Shown in pieces: positions 1 to 9,160 of a stretch of 64,000 bases of DNA. Source of the stretch: Spirosoma aerolatum (GTDB lineage: Bacteria; Bacteroidota; Bacteroidia; Cytophagales; Spirosomataceae); assembly GCF_002056795.1 (NCBI RefSeq), contig NZ_CP020104.1:2181001-2245000 (forward strand), read 5' to 3'. The notes under the pieces are model-generated. The model ran no database searches. It saw only the letters and a program-made list of their open reading frames with translations, and had not been told where the DNA came from. Within the stretch, counting starts at the first letter, position 1. The number at the start of each line of letters is the position of its first letter. A program made the position numbers and the translations under genes.

Positions 1-3000
1 TAGGTGGAGGCTAACATAGCCGTCAGGTAAGCTTTCAAGTCGACATTATCTTCAACAACCAGCACGGTCTCAGCTGATTCGAAAGATCCCGAAGTTTCTA
101 TAGGCAGGGGAAGATTGGACGAAGCTATTACTGCACTTGAAACATCGATAGTAGGTTCCTCGGTTGGAGGCTCTGTAAAAGCAATCTCCAGCGGTAACTC
201 CATTAAAAACGAACTACCGCTACCCCAGTTACTTGTCACGGTAAGCTTTCCGCTCATAAGCTGCACCAGTTCTTGGCAGAGAGCTAACCCAATACCCGTC
301 CCTCCTTCCAGTGGAGCATACGGTAGACGCGTTTGAAAATAGCGCTCAAAAATATGTGGTAAATCATTGGGATGAATACCGCGACCGGTATCCTCTACCC
401 AACACTGCAATCGGTCAGCCTCGGTACGAACCCGTACAGTTATCCTACCGCCTGCTGAGGTAAACTTACAAGCATTTGACAGCAGGTTTTGTAGGATCTG
501 CTTTACCTTACCTGCATCCAGCAAGACTACCAGGTTTGGCGCGGCTCCAAGGGTTATCGTTAAAGTAATGCCCGTCTGTTGTGCCTGCACCTGAAAAGGC
601 AGTATTGTTTCATCCAGCAGCCCTTTTAAAAAGACGGGCTGTGGTTTTAAAACCAGTTGGTCGGCTTCAAGTTTGGTTAGATCCAGTAAATCGCGAACCA
701 ACCGGAGGAGCTGGCGGGCGTTGGCATCGGCCAGACGTAGAAGCTGTTCATCTTGGGTAGTTAATTGTTGGCGACGAAGCAAAGTGCTTAGGGGGCCTAG
801 CATCAGGGTTAAGGGCGTGCGAAGTTCGTGGGATACATTGGCAAAGAAACGGGCTTTATCTTTGGCCACTTGTTCTAATTTTTCAGTCTGCTGCTGCCGT
901 TGACTTAACTCCCTGCGTTCATCCTGTCGTTTCACCCGAAAACGTATTAACGCCACACTGCACGACCCTAGTAGTAATGCATAGAACAAATACGCCCACC
1001 AGCTTGCCCAGACAGGTGGTTGAATGATCAGGGCTAATTGCCTAACCTGCCTGTTCCATTGACCGGCTGCATTAGCAGCTTTGACGTCAAAGCTATAGTG
1101 ACCTGCTGGCAATTTCGTATAGTTGGCGGAAGGTTGTTCACTAGTAGTCCAGTCTTCGTCGTAACCTTGTAACTTATAGCGATAGGTTACCCGGTCCGGT
1201 TGATGATAACGTAAAGCGGCAAAATCTACCGTCAGATAGTTTTGATCATGTCTAAGCACTAGCTGGGTCAATATACTGAGCGGCTGAGGAATGTTAGCCT
1301 GACTGCCGTACTGGGTAACCGGTTGGTTGTTAATCCGTAGGCTAGTTAACACTACCTGCGGTCTGGCTGTATCCGGTTTAATTTGCGTCGGATCAAAATC
1401 AACCCATCCTTTCACCCCACCAAACGCTAACCGTCCATCGGGTAATCGAAGCTGGTGGAACCGATTAAATTCCTCCCCTGGCAATCCATCCGACAGACCA
1501 ATAGATAGTGTTGTCTGCGAACGTGGATGAAAGCGACAAAGGCCACGGTTTGTACTGAGCCATAAATACCCCTGCCGGTCGGGTAAGATGGAATAGACCG
1601 TATTGTCAGGCAGTCCCTGTCTGGTGGTAAAACGCCGGTAGCGTCCTGTACGTTTATTGAAGCCAATAAGGCCCTGAAAACTACCTATCCAGAGCCAATC
1701 GGAATGCACTTCATCCTGCTGCACATCCAGCAATTGCTCGTCTGGTTGAAGGCTGTTAGCAATCGAAAATCGGAATCTACGAGGCCTCTTGCTCCCGGTA
1801 GTAAATCGCAACAGACCATGGCTAATTGTCGATACCCATAACGACTGGCCATCAGCTACCAGATCATTGGCATCCAGTGTTATTTCGCCGAATGGCGCTT
1901 CCCATTGATGCGTTTTTTGATTATAGCGATAGGATGTTGCGGTCTTCGACACGATCCAGACCTGCCCACCGGGATCGATCGAGAGGCCACGTAAAAACTC
2001 CTCCGATTCGATAGCTGCTGACCGGGGAAGTTTGGGTAATAAAGTAATAGACTTGTTCGGAAGTGCCGCATAACCGACTTCATACCCAATACCCATCCAG
2101 AGCCGCCCCTGCCGGTCATAATCGGAGCGAAACACATAGGAGGATGGTCGGGTCGGGTCAGCAAATGGCCAATGAAAATACGATTGAATGGGGATACCGA
2201 TTGTTGTTTCCAACGCATCCGCGCAAAAGGTAGTTCGATAGGAATAGGCGTGCAAAGGCATAGCAGCCAGGTCTAGTCGAAATAATCCTTTAGTGTTAGC
2301 TCCCAGCCAAAGCACTCCTGACCGATCAATGCATAAGGCAGTACCAAATAATTCTTTAAACGGAGCCCCTTCTGGTGGCTTGTATTGCCACAGCAGCGTC
2401 AGACCCTGTTGTTCGCTATAGTGATAAAGTCGCCCGCCCGCCACTAAATAGGCTGTATTATCCGCCCTCTGCTCCAGTAAAGGCTGGTCGCTGGTAGGCT
2501 GTTGGGCAAAGACCACCGACCGGATGCTACCTATCTGAGGATCAATAAAAAGTAGATGGGTTCGGTTGTTTAACATGATTTCTCCGTTAGGGCGGGTAAG
2601 CACGGAACCTTTATTCGCTTGACTACCCATTTGCTGAAGGACAGGAACTGTTTGTTGAAACCGGTTTGACGCTATGAGCCGACCATCTGTTCCCAGATAG
2701 CTAATTCCAGACGGAGTGATTACACAAACACGCCCCCGCTTATCTTCCGTTATCGCGTTTATTGTGTCACTACACAGGCCATTTATCCGGCGAAGACGCG
2801 TAAATTGCTGGTGCTGCCTATTATAATAAAATGCCCCCCGCTGTTTAAAAACGCCCCATAAATTCCCCTGATGATCCACATATAGGTAGTGTGGTCTCTC
2901 CTCATGCTGGAGCGCTTTAGAAAGCGTTGGGACCATTTGGCACTGCCCTGTATTCGTATTCAGTAGATCAACCGCTCCCGATTCAAAAAGTAGCCAGGCC

Positions 3001-3350
3001 GTAACTGTTTGACCAAATCGGTGCTCGGCTTTTTTCATTAAATAAATTGGCCCAGCCGAAGGTGAAGTCGGGTCGTCGGATCGGTGCGGAAAGGGAATGA
3101 TCTTTTGACCGTCATAGCGTGCCAATCCCCCCAGCGTACTTATCCAGATAAAACCCTGTACATCTTCGATCACCCCGGAAACAAAAGCCTGTGGCAATCC
3201 TTGTTCTGCATCAATCACCTGCAAGGGAGGCCAACCACTGATGCTAGCAGACCTTTGGGCAAAACCTGTTGAAAATCCCAGTCCCAATAATACTGCCTGT
3301 ACAAACACCAAAAGACGTAGACGCAAACCAACAGCTAAAATGAACCACAT
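1..3350 (-). CDS. Hybrid two-component sensor/regulator (HTCS-like), C-terminus beyond window
   Basis: A long minus-strand frame stays open from an ATG at 3350 to the left edge (about 1116 codons). A hydrophobic N-terminal leader is followed by many beta-propeller repeats of the ligand-sensing type (for example GFIWISTLGGLARYDG near residue 65, GNLWGVFKQRGAFYYN near 160). A Y_Y_Y domain (YRYKLQGYDEDW) and one membrane helix follow. The HisKA H-box is FFANVSHELRTPL with the phospho-His near residue 841. The HATPase has NLLSNACKF and GTGIGLAL motifs. A receiver begins at VLVVEDNVDLKAYL near the edge. In Bacteroidetes such proteins sense glycans or other nutrients in the periplasm and usually end in an AraC DNA-binding domain, which would lie outside this window. 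The ligand cannot be told from the sequence. Confidence 0.93.
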   Translation of the reverse strand, partial: MWFILAVGLRLRLLVFVQAVLLGLGFSTGFAQRSASISGWPPLQVIDAEQGLPQAFVSGVIEDVQGFIWISTLGGLARYDGQKIIPFPHRSDDPTSPSAGPIYLMKKAEHRFGQTVTAWLLFESGAVDLLNTNTGQCQMVPTLSKALQHEERPHYLYVDHQGNLWGVFKQRGAFYYNRQHQQFTRLRRINGLCSDTINAITEDKRGRVCVITPSGISYLGTDGRLIASNRFQQTVPVLQQMGSQANKGSVLTRPNGEIMLNNRTHLLFIDPQIGSIRSVVFAQQPTSDQPLLEQRADNTAYLVAGGRLYHYSEQQGLTLLWQYKPPEGAPFKELFGTALCIDRSGVLWLGANTKGLFRLDLAAMPLHAYSYRTTFCADALETTIGIPIQSYFHWPFADPTRPSSYVFRSDYDRQGRLWMGIGYEVGYAALPNKSITLLPKLPRSAAIESEEFLRGLSIDPGGQVWIVSKTATSYRYNQKTHQWEAPFGEITLDANDLVADGQSLWVSTISHGLLRFTTGSKRPRRFRFSIANSLQPDEQLLDVQQDEVHSDWLWIGSFQGLIGFNKRTGRYRRFTTRQGLPDNTVYSILPDRQGYLWLSTNRGLCRFHPRSQTTLSIGLSDGLPGEEFNRFHQLRLPDGRLAFGGVKGWVDFDPTQIKPDTARPQVVLTSLRINNQPVTQYGSQANIPQPLSILTQLVLRHDQNYLTVDFAALRYHQPDRVTYRYKLQGYDEDWTTSEQPSANYTKLPAGHYSFDVKAANAAGQWNRQVRQLALIIQPPVWASWWAYLFYALLLGSCSVALIRFRVKRQDERRELSQRQQQTEKLEQVAKDKARFFANVSHELRTPLTLMLGPLSTLLRRQQLTTQDEQLLRLADANARQLLRLVRDLLDLTKLEADQLVLKPQPVFLKGLLDETILPFQVQAQQTGITLTITLGAAPNLVVLLDAGKVKQILQNLLSNACKFTSAGGRITVRVRTEADRLQCWVEDTGRGIHPNDLPHIFERYFQTRLPYAPLEGGTGIGLALCQELVQLMSGKLTVTSNWGSGSSFLMELPLEIAFTEPPTEEPTIDVSSAVIASSNLPLPIETSGSFESAETVLVVEDNVDLKAYLTAMLAST

Positions 3351-3714
3351 GATTTATCAACGACAGGCAACTATCAAATTCCTTTGATCATTGATTACTT
3401 GCATATTGTATAATGATCATGTAATGTTAATAATTTAAATTGGCTGTTCGGTTAGTGGGTATACTTATCATAGCGTTCGATTCATTCTCTGTGCTGTTGG
3501 GTTAGTGCTACGGCAATTGACGCCCTAAACCAATACGAGATAAACTTACACTTGCAAGGTCTATTCTATTTACTAGTCTATTTAATCGGCTGTAGGAGAA
3601 CATAATTACTGTCCATTAAGCTTTAAGCCAAGAATAGTAAATGCCTCCATTATGTAATCAATATATTGCGCTTGAAATTCTTATTCTGGTTTGATGGCAA
3701 TGTTCACTGTTACT
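3351..3714. other. AT-rich intergenic region, no gene seen
   Basis: This 364-base gap lies between the start of the hybrid kinase and the 3' end of the repeat protein, both on the minus strand, so it should hold the kinase promoter and the terminator of the repeat gene. I found no clear TAnnTTTG -7 box, strong hairpin or plausible small ORF. Confidence 0.5.
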
Positions 3715-5310
3715 CTATTTCTGCTTTAGTAGCTGCCTTAGCAGCTTTTCTAACTCTGCCTGTTTTTGCTTTACGGCCTGTAGTTCCTGTTGCTGTTGCA
3801 CTAATAGCTGTTGTTTTTTTTTATCGGCTTTTTCTAACTGAATACTGTACAGGGTCAACTCTTCCACTTTCTCCAGAAGTGTAGCATTTATCTTGACCAG
3901 ATCTATTCCTTCTTTAGCGACCTGCTCGGCGGAGGGAATGTCGGGTAAATGTCGATGCTGGTTTATATAAGCCTCTACTGAAGATAACGAACGGAGCTGA
4001 TAAGTAGGCGCAAACACTTTATCACTCCACTCGCTAGGGGTGGTGATGCGCAGTTGGTACCGTGCTTTGACGATCTGTCCCTGCTCATCGACCGTTAGAA
4101 ACTGGTCCGTATTGCGACTTGTTGGACTGGCTGCGGTTAGATTGGTGAGTCGAACTCCACTTTTATTAGGTGATGGGCTGACTATTTCTAGTCGATCTGT
4201 GGGGGCAGAGGTACCAATACCTACGTTAACCTGGTTGCCTAAAATAAGCGCGTTACTGGTGGCTACTTGGCTATTAGCTCCGATGGCGATAGCGTTTTGA
4301 AGTCCAACGTCGGCTTGGCTATTGTAACCCATCAGTACGTTATCATTTCCATCCGTAATGGCCGTGCCAGAGCTGGGACCAATAATGATGTTATTACTAC
4401 CTACTGTGACGTTATAACCAGCATTTACACCAATAAATGTGTTATTGCCGCCAGTTGAGGCACTAAAGCCGGCCTGATGACCGATAATGGTATTTGCAGA
4501 GGTAGTTAGTACTAAGCCAGCCTTATACCCCACAATGGTATTTTGAAGGCCAGTCTGATTAGTGAGCAAGGCTGAGTCACCCACGGCGACATTGCCACTT
4601 GCCGAGGTATTGCTATAACCTGCTTGGTAGCCAACAAAACTATTATAAGAGCCGTAAAGATTGCTATAACCCGCCCGATAACCAATAAAGCTATTCGATG
4701 AGCCACTGATGTTTCTAAGGCCCGCCTGATAACCCAGGAAACTGTTTTGTGAGCCAGTGTCGCTAAATAGACCAGCCGACGTACCTACGAAGGTGTTTTC
4801 TTTCCCAATGGTATTGGTCTGCCCTGCAAAGGCGCCTATAAAACTGTTCGAACTACCTGTCGTATTGAACATACCTGCTGAGGTACCGATAAAGTTGTTT
4901 TCGGAGCCAGTGATATTCCTCTGTCCCGCAGATGAACCTACGAAGCAATTCGTCGTCCCAGTCGTATTATTCTGACCAGCGGCATTCCCAATAAAGCTAT
5001 TATAGGAGCCTGATGAGTTGTTGTAGCCTGATAGTGTGCCAACAAATACATTAAAGGCAGAGTTGACGTTAGTTACTCCCGAATAAGCCCCAATAAAGAC
5101 ATTTGAATAGCCGTAGTCGTTATTCAATCCAGCTTGATAGCCTGCAAAGACATTACTAGAACCTAATTTTAAGTTACTCCCAGCCTGCGGTCCTACCACA
5201 GTATTAAAGGTACCGGCTGTGGAAGAATTTGGGGTGTTAACAACATAGTTGATATTGGTCTGGGCACAACAAATGCTAGTAAGAAGGCAGAGGATAGGAA
5301 TAAACTTCAT
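3715..5310 (-). CDS. Secreted 17-residue-repeat (NxFIGxxAG) tail-fibre-like protein
   Basis: A 531-residue protein with signal peptide MKFIPILCLLTSICCAQ. From about residue 30 to 345 it is built of some 17 tandem repeats of 17 residues with consensus N-[ST]-F-[IV]-G-x-x-A-G-x-x-N-x-x-G-x-x. The regular short period suggests a beta-helix or beta-roll. After a linker (VGIGTSAPTDRLEIVSP) the C-terminus reads HRHLPDIPSAEQVAKEG and ends in a Lys/Gln-rich coiled coil of about 70 residues. Bacteroidetes surface and phage-tail-like proteins often have this repeat plus S74-like tail layout, but I do not see the S74 autocleavage site. Probable fibrous, oligomeric surface protein; binding partner unknown. 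Neither neighbour suggests an operon. Confidence 0.85.
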   Translation of the reverse strand: MKFIPILCLLTSICCAQTNINYVVNTPNSSTAGTFNTVVGPQAGSNLKLGSSNVFAGYQAGLNNDYGYSNVFIGAYSGVTNVNSAFNVFVGTLSGYNNSSGSYNSFIGNAAGQNNTTGTTNCFVGSSAGQRNITGSENNFIGTSAGMFNTTGSSNSFIGAFAGQTNTIGKENTFVGTSAGLFSDTGSQNSFLGYQAGLRNISGSSNSFIGYRAGYSNLYGSYNSFVGYQAGYSNTSASGNVAVGDSALLTNQTGLQNTIVGYKAGLVLTTSANTIIGHQAGFSASTGGNNTFIGVNAGYNVTVGSNNIIIGPSSGTAITDGNDNVLMGYNSQADVGLQNAIAIGANSQVATSNALILGNQVNVGIGTSAPTDRLEIVSPSPNKSGVRLTNLTAASPTSRNTDQFLTVDEQGQIVKARYQLRITTPSEWSDKVFAPTYQLRSLSSVEAYINQHRHLPDIPSAEQVAKEGIDLVKINATLLEKVEELTLYSIQLEKADKKKQQLLVQQQQELQAVKQKQAELEKLLRQLLKQK

Positions 5311-5523
5311 AGAGGGCGAGTGAAATGATTAGACTTAGTTGATCGAATGTAGTATAATTCGTAATACAGCCATTGGCCTATTCTTACCGTAGTTAGCAGC
5401 TATTTTTTTGGCATACCCAAGCCGAACCCAATGAGAGCCAGCGTTTTGTCTTCACTCCGCTTAGTACAAATTCATTCACATAATAGTGTAATAATGTCAG
5501 TCGATAAGTTAAACTACGCTAAA

Positions 5524-8307
5524 TTAGGCAGGTAGATAGACTTGAAACGTAGCGCCCTCGCCCGGGCGGCTCTGGGCTGTTATAACTCCCCGATGATTAG
5601 TCACTACTTTTTGACAGATAGCCAGTCCAATGCCTGTTCCGGCAAATGTATCTTTAGTATGTAATCGCTGAAACACCTGAAAAATCCGGTCCAGATATTT
5701 CTCATCGAAACCAATGCCATTATCTGTTACCTCGATACAGTAATAAAACTCAATTGATGTAGCCGGTTTAAGCGAAGAAGGGAGCGCCGAAGCCATTACT
5801 CGACGGGCTCGTACCGTGATTTGGCAAGCAGGTTTTCCTTCTGTCTGGTTATGCTGACTAAACTTGAGGGCATTACTTAATAGATTCTGAAATAATTGCT
5901 CCAGTTGAAGGGCATCGCCTGCCAGCGTTGGTAAATCCTCGACCGAAATGACGGCATCTACTTCGTCGATAGCTACGGCTAAACTATCTTGTACGCGAGC
6001 CAATACTTCATTGAGGTCTACAGGATTGTTAGGTGCTGGACGAGCTGAGATGCGGGAAAAAGCCAATAAGTCTTTGATCAATCGGGACATTCGGCTTGTG
6101 GCTAACTGCATCCGTTCCAGATGAATCCGGCCTTCTCCTAATTGGGGCGCATAGCGCTGGATTAACAGATCGCTAAATTGATGCACCTTGCGGAGCGGCT
6201 CCTGTAAATCATGAGAGGCAATGTAGGCAAACTGTTCCAGATCCTGGTTGGAACGCGTCAGTAGATGGTTAGTCTGTTCCAACTGTTGATTGGCCAGCCT
6301 TAACTCTTCACTGGCAGCGGTTAGCTCTTCATTATTGGCAGCTAGTTCCTCATTGATGGCTTGCAGTTCTTCGGTCCGCTGCTGCACCTGTCGTTCCAGG
6401 GCAAGCTGGAGATGGCGCTGTGCAGTAATGTCCTGCACGGTACCACCGAGTCGATAGGGATGACCAGTCTCATCGAAATAAGCCTTGCCCTGCATCTGAA
6501 GAATCCGTTCCTGGCCGAGCCCGCCCGCATCAACGGTGTATTCAGCCGTAAATTCTCCACCTGAACCCGGCACCATAGCCTGGGTAATAAGGTTTTGAAT
6601 CTGCCGGAGGTCCACTGGCCGAATAGCCGCTGTCGCTTTTTCCGGTGTGATTGACTCCGTAGGATCTAAACCGTACCAAGCTCTTAGACGGGTCGAGTAA
6701 TCAATCCGTCCCGTCACCAGATCCATTTGCCAGGTCCCCAACTGCGCCAACTCAATGGCTCCCTGTAGAGCTACCTCGGCTTCTTCTACTTTCTGTCGAG
6801 CCAATACTTTAGCAGTAACGTCAGAGGCAGTGATGATAAGGCCATAGACTTGATGATTCGTATTGTGCAAGGCTTTGTAGAGTACATCGTAATACCCCCA
6901 CTGATCTAGCTGGCCAACCGGTAACCGGACTTCCGACTGCTCATAGGTATCAACCTGCGTAAAGGCTTCATTGCGTGGTAAATCCAGTGTCCCACGTATC
7001 CTTTCCGATACGACTGTCTGAAAGGGTTTGCCGATACTGCTTCTGTCCAACCCTAGTACGATCAGCATCTTTTCATTGATCGAACGAATAACTTGATCGG
7101 GCCCTACCAACACTACTTTAGCTACCGGTGAGTGGTGAAACACATTGCGGGCGAATAATTCACTCTCTTCCAGTGCTCGCTGAGCCATCAATTCCGGTCT
7201 TCTGTCTCGCATAACAGCCCCTACCGCTATGGGCAGCCCTGTATGGGGATCATCAATTCGAATGGTATTATTAAAGACAGGGAAGATCTCGCCCGTTTTA
7301 AGGTGGCGTACCAGCATTTCTCCCGACCAGCGTCCTTTGCTCATCACAGAAGGTAGTACTTCTCGCTCTACCAGGTCGAAATGCTCGGGAGCATGGAGTT
7401 GTTTGATGGGAGTTTGTTGAACCTGTTGGGCATCCTCGAAGCCCAACATGGTCATACCCGCCTTGTTGAGATACGAATTTTTACCATCCAATTCCAGAAT
7501 GGACATCAACTCGATACTGTTATCGACCAGGGTGAGTAGTTTCCGCTGAGTTTCCTGAGCGGCTAGTTCATCCCGTAAGTCTCGTAAGGTGAAGCCCCGA
7601 CCTATAGGTTTGCCTGTTTGCGGGTCGTCAATGCGAATCCCACTAGCCTGACAGGGAATGGGGGCGCCTGTTTTACGATGCTTAAGCTCCACTCGCCCCG
7701 TCCAGTATCCTTGCTTGAGTAAGGAGGGAACGGCTACTTCCTGAATTAGGCGATAGTGTTCAGGCGCATAAAAGTCAGCAACCACCGCACCGTCCAGATT
7801 CTCCGTTTGCTCGAATCCCACCAGCCGTCGTCCCGCTTCATTGAGGTAAGTAAGTTGACCATCCAGGCTTGCAATGGCCATGAAATTGAGGTTGTTATCG
7901 ACCAGTGCTAATAGCTTCTGTTGGTCGAGTCGCAGATGAACTTCCTGAGTTACTTCCTCAATCAGAGAGAATAAGCTATTTACCTGTCCAGCTTGTTGAT
8001 GCAACACAGTAGTCTGGATCTTGACCCATACAGCATGCCCTTCCTTGAGCAGGCAGCGTAGTTGAATCACTAGTGAATCATCAACCCCTTCTGTCAGATT
8101 AGTCAGGTGCTTTTTGTAAAGTAACCGATCTTCCGGAGGAATCAATGCCTCAAACGGATGGTTAAGCAGTTCCTGTGCTGAATAGCCAGTCAGCGCACCA
8201 AAGGCACGATTGACATGTATAAGGCTACCAGTTGGCTGAATAATGACCATCCCTTTGGTCGCCTTCCGAAAAGCAGCAGCGAGATGGTTTTCAATGGAGC
8301 GAAGCAT
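5524..8307 (-). CDS. Multi-PAS cytoplasmic sensor histidine kinase
   Basis: About 927 residues from the first ATG at 8307 (a TTG at 8385 would add 26 residues of low-complexity leader). No membrane helix or signal peptide is visible, so it is probably cytosolic. There are about five PAS modules, the first around residues 10-115 (GALTGYSAQELLNHPFEAL). The second and third are near-duplicates, each ending in a (K/R)TGxxxP...IRIDDP(Q/H)TG segment. A coiled coil rich in EELAANNEELTAASEEL leads to the HisKA domain (FAYIASHDLQEPLRKV). The HATPase has NLLSNALKFS, VTDNGIGFDEKY and GTGIGLAICQKV. No receiver or output domain is fused, so a separate response regulator must serve it. The decayed receiver just upstream, on the opposite strand, may once have been its partner (inference). 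Confidence 0.92.
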   Translation of the reverse strand: MLRSIENHLAAAFRKATKGMVIIQPTGSLIHVNRAFGALTGYSAQELLNHPFEALIPPEDRLLYKKHLTNLTEGVDDSLVIQLRCLLKEGHAVWVKIQTTVLHQQAGQVNSLFSLIEEVTQEVHLRLDQQKLLALVDNNLNFMAIASLDGQLTYLNEAGRRLVGFEQTENLDGAVVADFYAPEHYRLIQEVAVPSLLKQGYWTGRVELKHRKTGAPIPCQASGIRIDDPQTGKPIGRGFTLRDLRDELAAQETQRKLLTLVDNSIELMSILELDGKNSYLNKAGMTMLGFEDAQQVQQTPIKQLHAPEHFDLVEREVLPSVMSKGRWSGEMLVRHLKTGEIFPVFNNTIRIDDPHTGLPIAVGAVMRDRRPELMAQRALEESELFARNVFHHSPVAKVVLVGPDQVIRSINEKMLIVLGLDRSSIGKPFQTVVSERIRGTLDLPRNEAFTQVDTYEQSEVRLPVGQLDQWGYYDVLYKALHNTNHQVYGLIITASDVTAKVLARQKVEEAEVALQGAIELAQLGTWQMDLVTGRIDYSTRLRAWYGLDPTESITPEKATAAIRPVDLRQIQNLITQAMVPGSGGEFTAEYTVDAGGLGQERILQMQGKAYFDETGHPYRLGGTVQDITAQRHLQLALERQVQQRTEELQAINEELAANNEELTAASEELRLANQQLEQTNHLLTRSNQDLEQFAYIASHDLQEPLRKVHQFSDLLIQRYAPQLGEGRIHLERMQLATSRMSRLIKDLLAFSRISARPAPNNPVDLNEVLARVQDSLAVAIDEVDAVISVEDLPTLAGDALQLEQLFQNLLSNALKFSQHNQTEGKPACQITVRARRVMASALPSSLKPATSIEFYYCIEVTDNGIGFDEKYLDRIFQVFQRLHTKDTFAGTGIGLAICQKVVTNHRGVITAQSRPGEGATFQVYLPA

Positions 8308-8482
8308 TTCGGTTTCTGGAAAAGAGTTAGTCCGTTTCTTGCCCAATTGCTTGTAGTGGGTCAGACTGCATGAATTTCGTTTCAATGTAACAAAAAAGCA
8401 ACGTATACTAATATACTAATGGGACATAAGGAAACACTAACGATCTATCTCATGAATTATATAATTGATGGCAACCTGCTGA

Positions 8483-8640
8483 ATAGCCCTGTTGCTACGG
8501 GTCAAACACTATGAAGCGCACACGCGTTAGAGTGGTCAGAAGCGCTGAAGGTAGTGACTTCGCTCCAGCTCGATGTGGTGCTGCTGGATCTGGGTATGCT
8601 GGGCATGGATGGCTACGAAACCTGTCGTCAGTTAGGCTTC
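8483..8640 (+). pseudogene. Decayed response-regulator receiver fragment
   Basis: Two reading frames together encode a recognisable receiver domain. The first frame gives IALLLRVKHYEAHT (8483 to about 8530). After a stop and frame change, the second gives EALKVVTSLQLDVVLLDLGM followed by LGMDGYETCRQL, which includes the phospho-acceptor Asp strand. The acidic N-terminal strand and everything after the alpha-3 helix are missing. It sits head-to-head with the PAS kinase. The second half reads straight into the next small gene from a GTG at 8554, so automatic callers may fuse the two. I read this as a pseudogene remnant. Confidence 0.7.
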
Positions 8641-8682
8641 TTGAATAAGTTGTTTATAGCGTTAATACTACATATAGTCCCC

Positions 8683-9063
8683 ATGAAAGTTTACTGGCCA
8701 GCTATATTCTTAACCTTGATTAGCCATAGCGCTTTAGCTCAGCTACACAGCTTTGATCTAAACCAAGGTCCTGTTTTTATAACCATTCTAAAACACTGTT
8801 TAATCTATCTCCAAGAAGCACTGGCCTATGGTATCTATGATCGGCTGTATACCCAATTCGATATTGATCCGAAAGACCATATTTACCATATAGCCCTACT
8901 GCATCCTATCTCTAGGGATACCCGATATGGACTTGAACAGACCATCAGATGTTATTCACTCAACAAACTGTCAGATAATTCATGTTTGTCAGAACAAGTC
9001 TTGACTTATCCAATTAATAAAAGCAGTTTGTGTCAGGTCGAACTGGTACATTGCCCTATTTAA
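8683..9063 (+). CDS. Small secreted protein, TonB C-terminal-domain-like
   Basis: A 126-residue protein starting at ATG 8683 with signal peptide MKVYWPAIFLTLISHSALAQ. The mature part (YLQEALAYGIYDRLYTQFDI, then IALLHPISRDTRYGLEQTI) follows the TonB C-terminal pattern: YPxEAxxxGIxGxVxxxFxID, then an ILxPxGxG helix start. There is no membrane anchor or Pro-rich span, so it would be a free periplasmic domain, not an energy transducer. The last 40 residues (Cys-rich, LSDNSCLSEQVLTYPI) diverge from the family. A hairpin terminator follows at 9090, supporting a real transcript end. The 5' end abuts a receiver pseudogene. Function unknown. Confidence 0.6.
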   Translation: MKVYWPAIFLTLISHSALAQLHSFDLNQGPVFITILKHCLIYLQEALAYGIYDRLYTQFDIDPKDHIYHIALLHPISRDTRYGLEQTIRCYSLNKLSDNSCLSEQVLTYPINKSSLCQVELVHCPI

Positions 9064-9089
9064 TATACCTTTCGAACTTGATATAGTAG

Positions 9090-9119
9090 AGCACTGACGC
9101 AGTGCTTACCATTTTTTTT
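9090..9119 (+). terminator. Rho-independent terminator
   Basis: A 7-bp stem AGCACTG / CAGTGCT with a 3-base loop (9090-9106) is followed after TACCA by eight T residues. It lies 26 bases after the stop of the small TonB-C-like gene and points in its direction. Confidence 0.65.
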
Positions 9120-9160
9120 GGCTTCAAAGCTGTGCTGACAACATTTCAACTCCGCTCAAT

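Noticed and set aside
3715..5310. CRISPR-like regular repeats
   Set aside because: The 51-base period is a coding 17-residue repeat with an open frame and signal peptide; the repeats are degenerate and there are no unique spacers or cas genes.
8554..9063. One 169-residue gene starting at GTG 8554
   Set aside because: Its first 30 residues are a receiver remnant and a proper signal peptide begins at ATG 8683; treated as pseudogene plus a separate gene.
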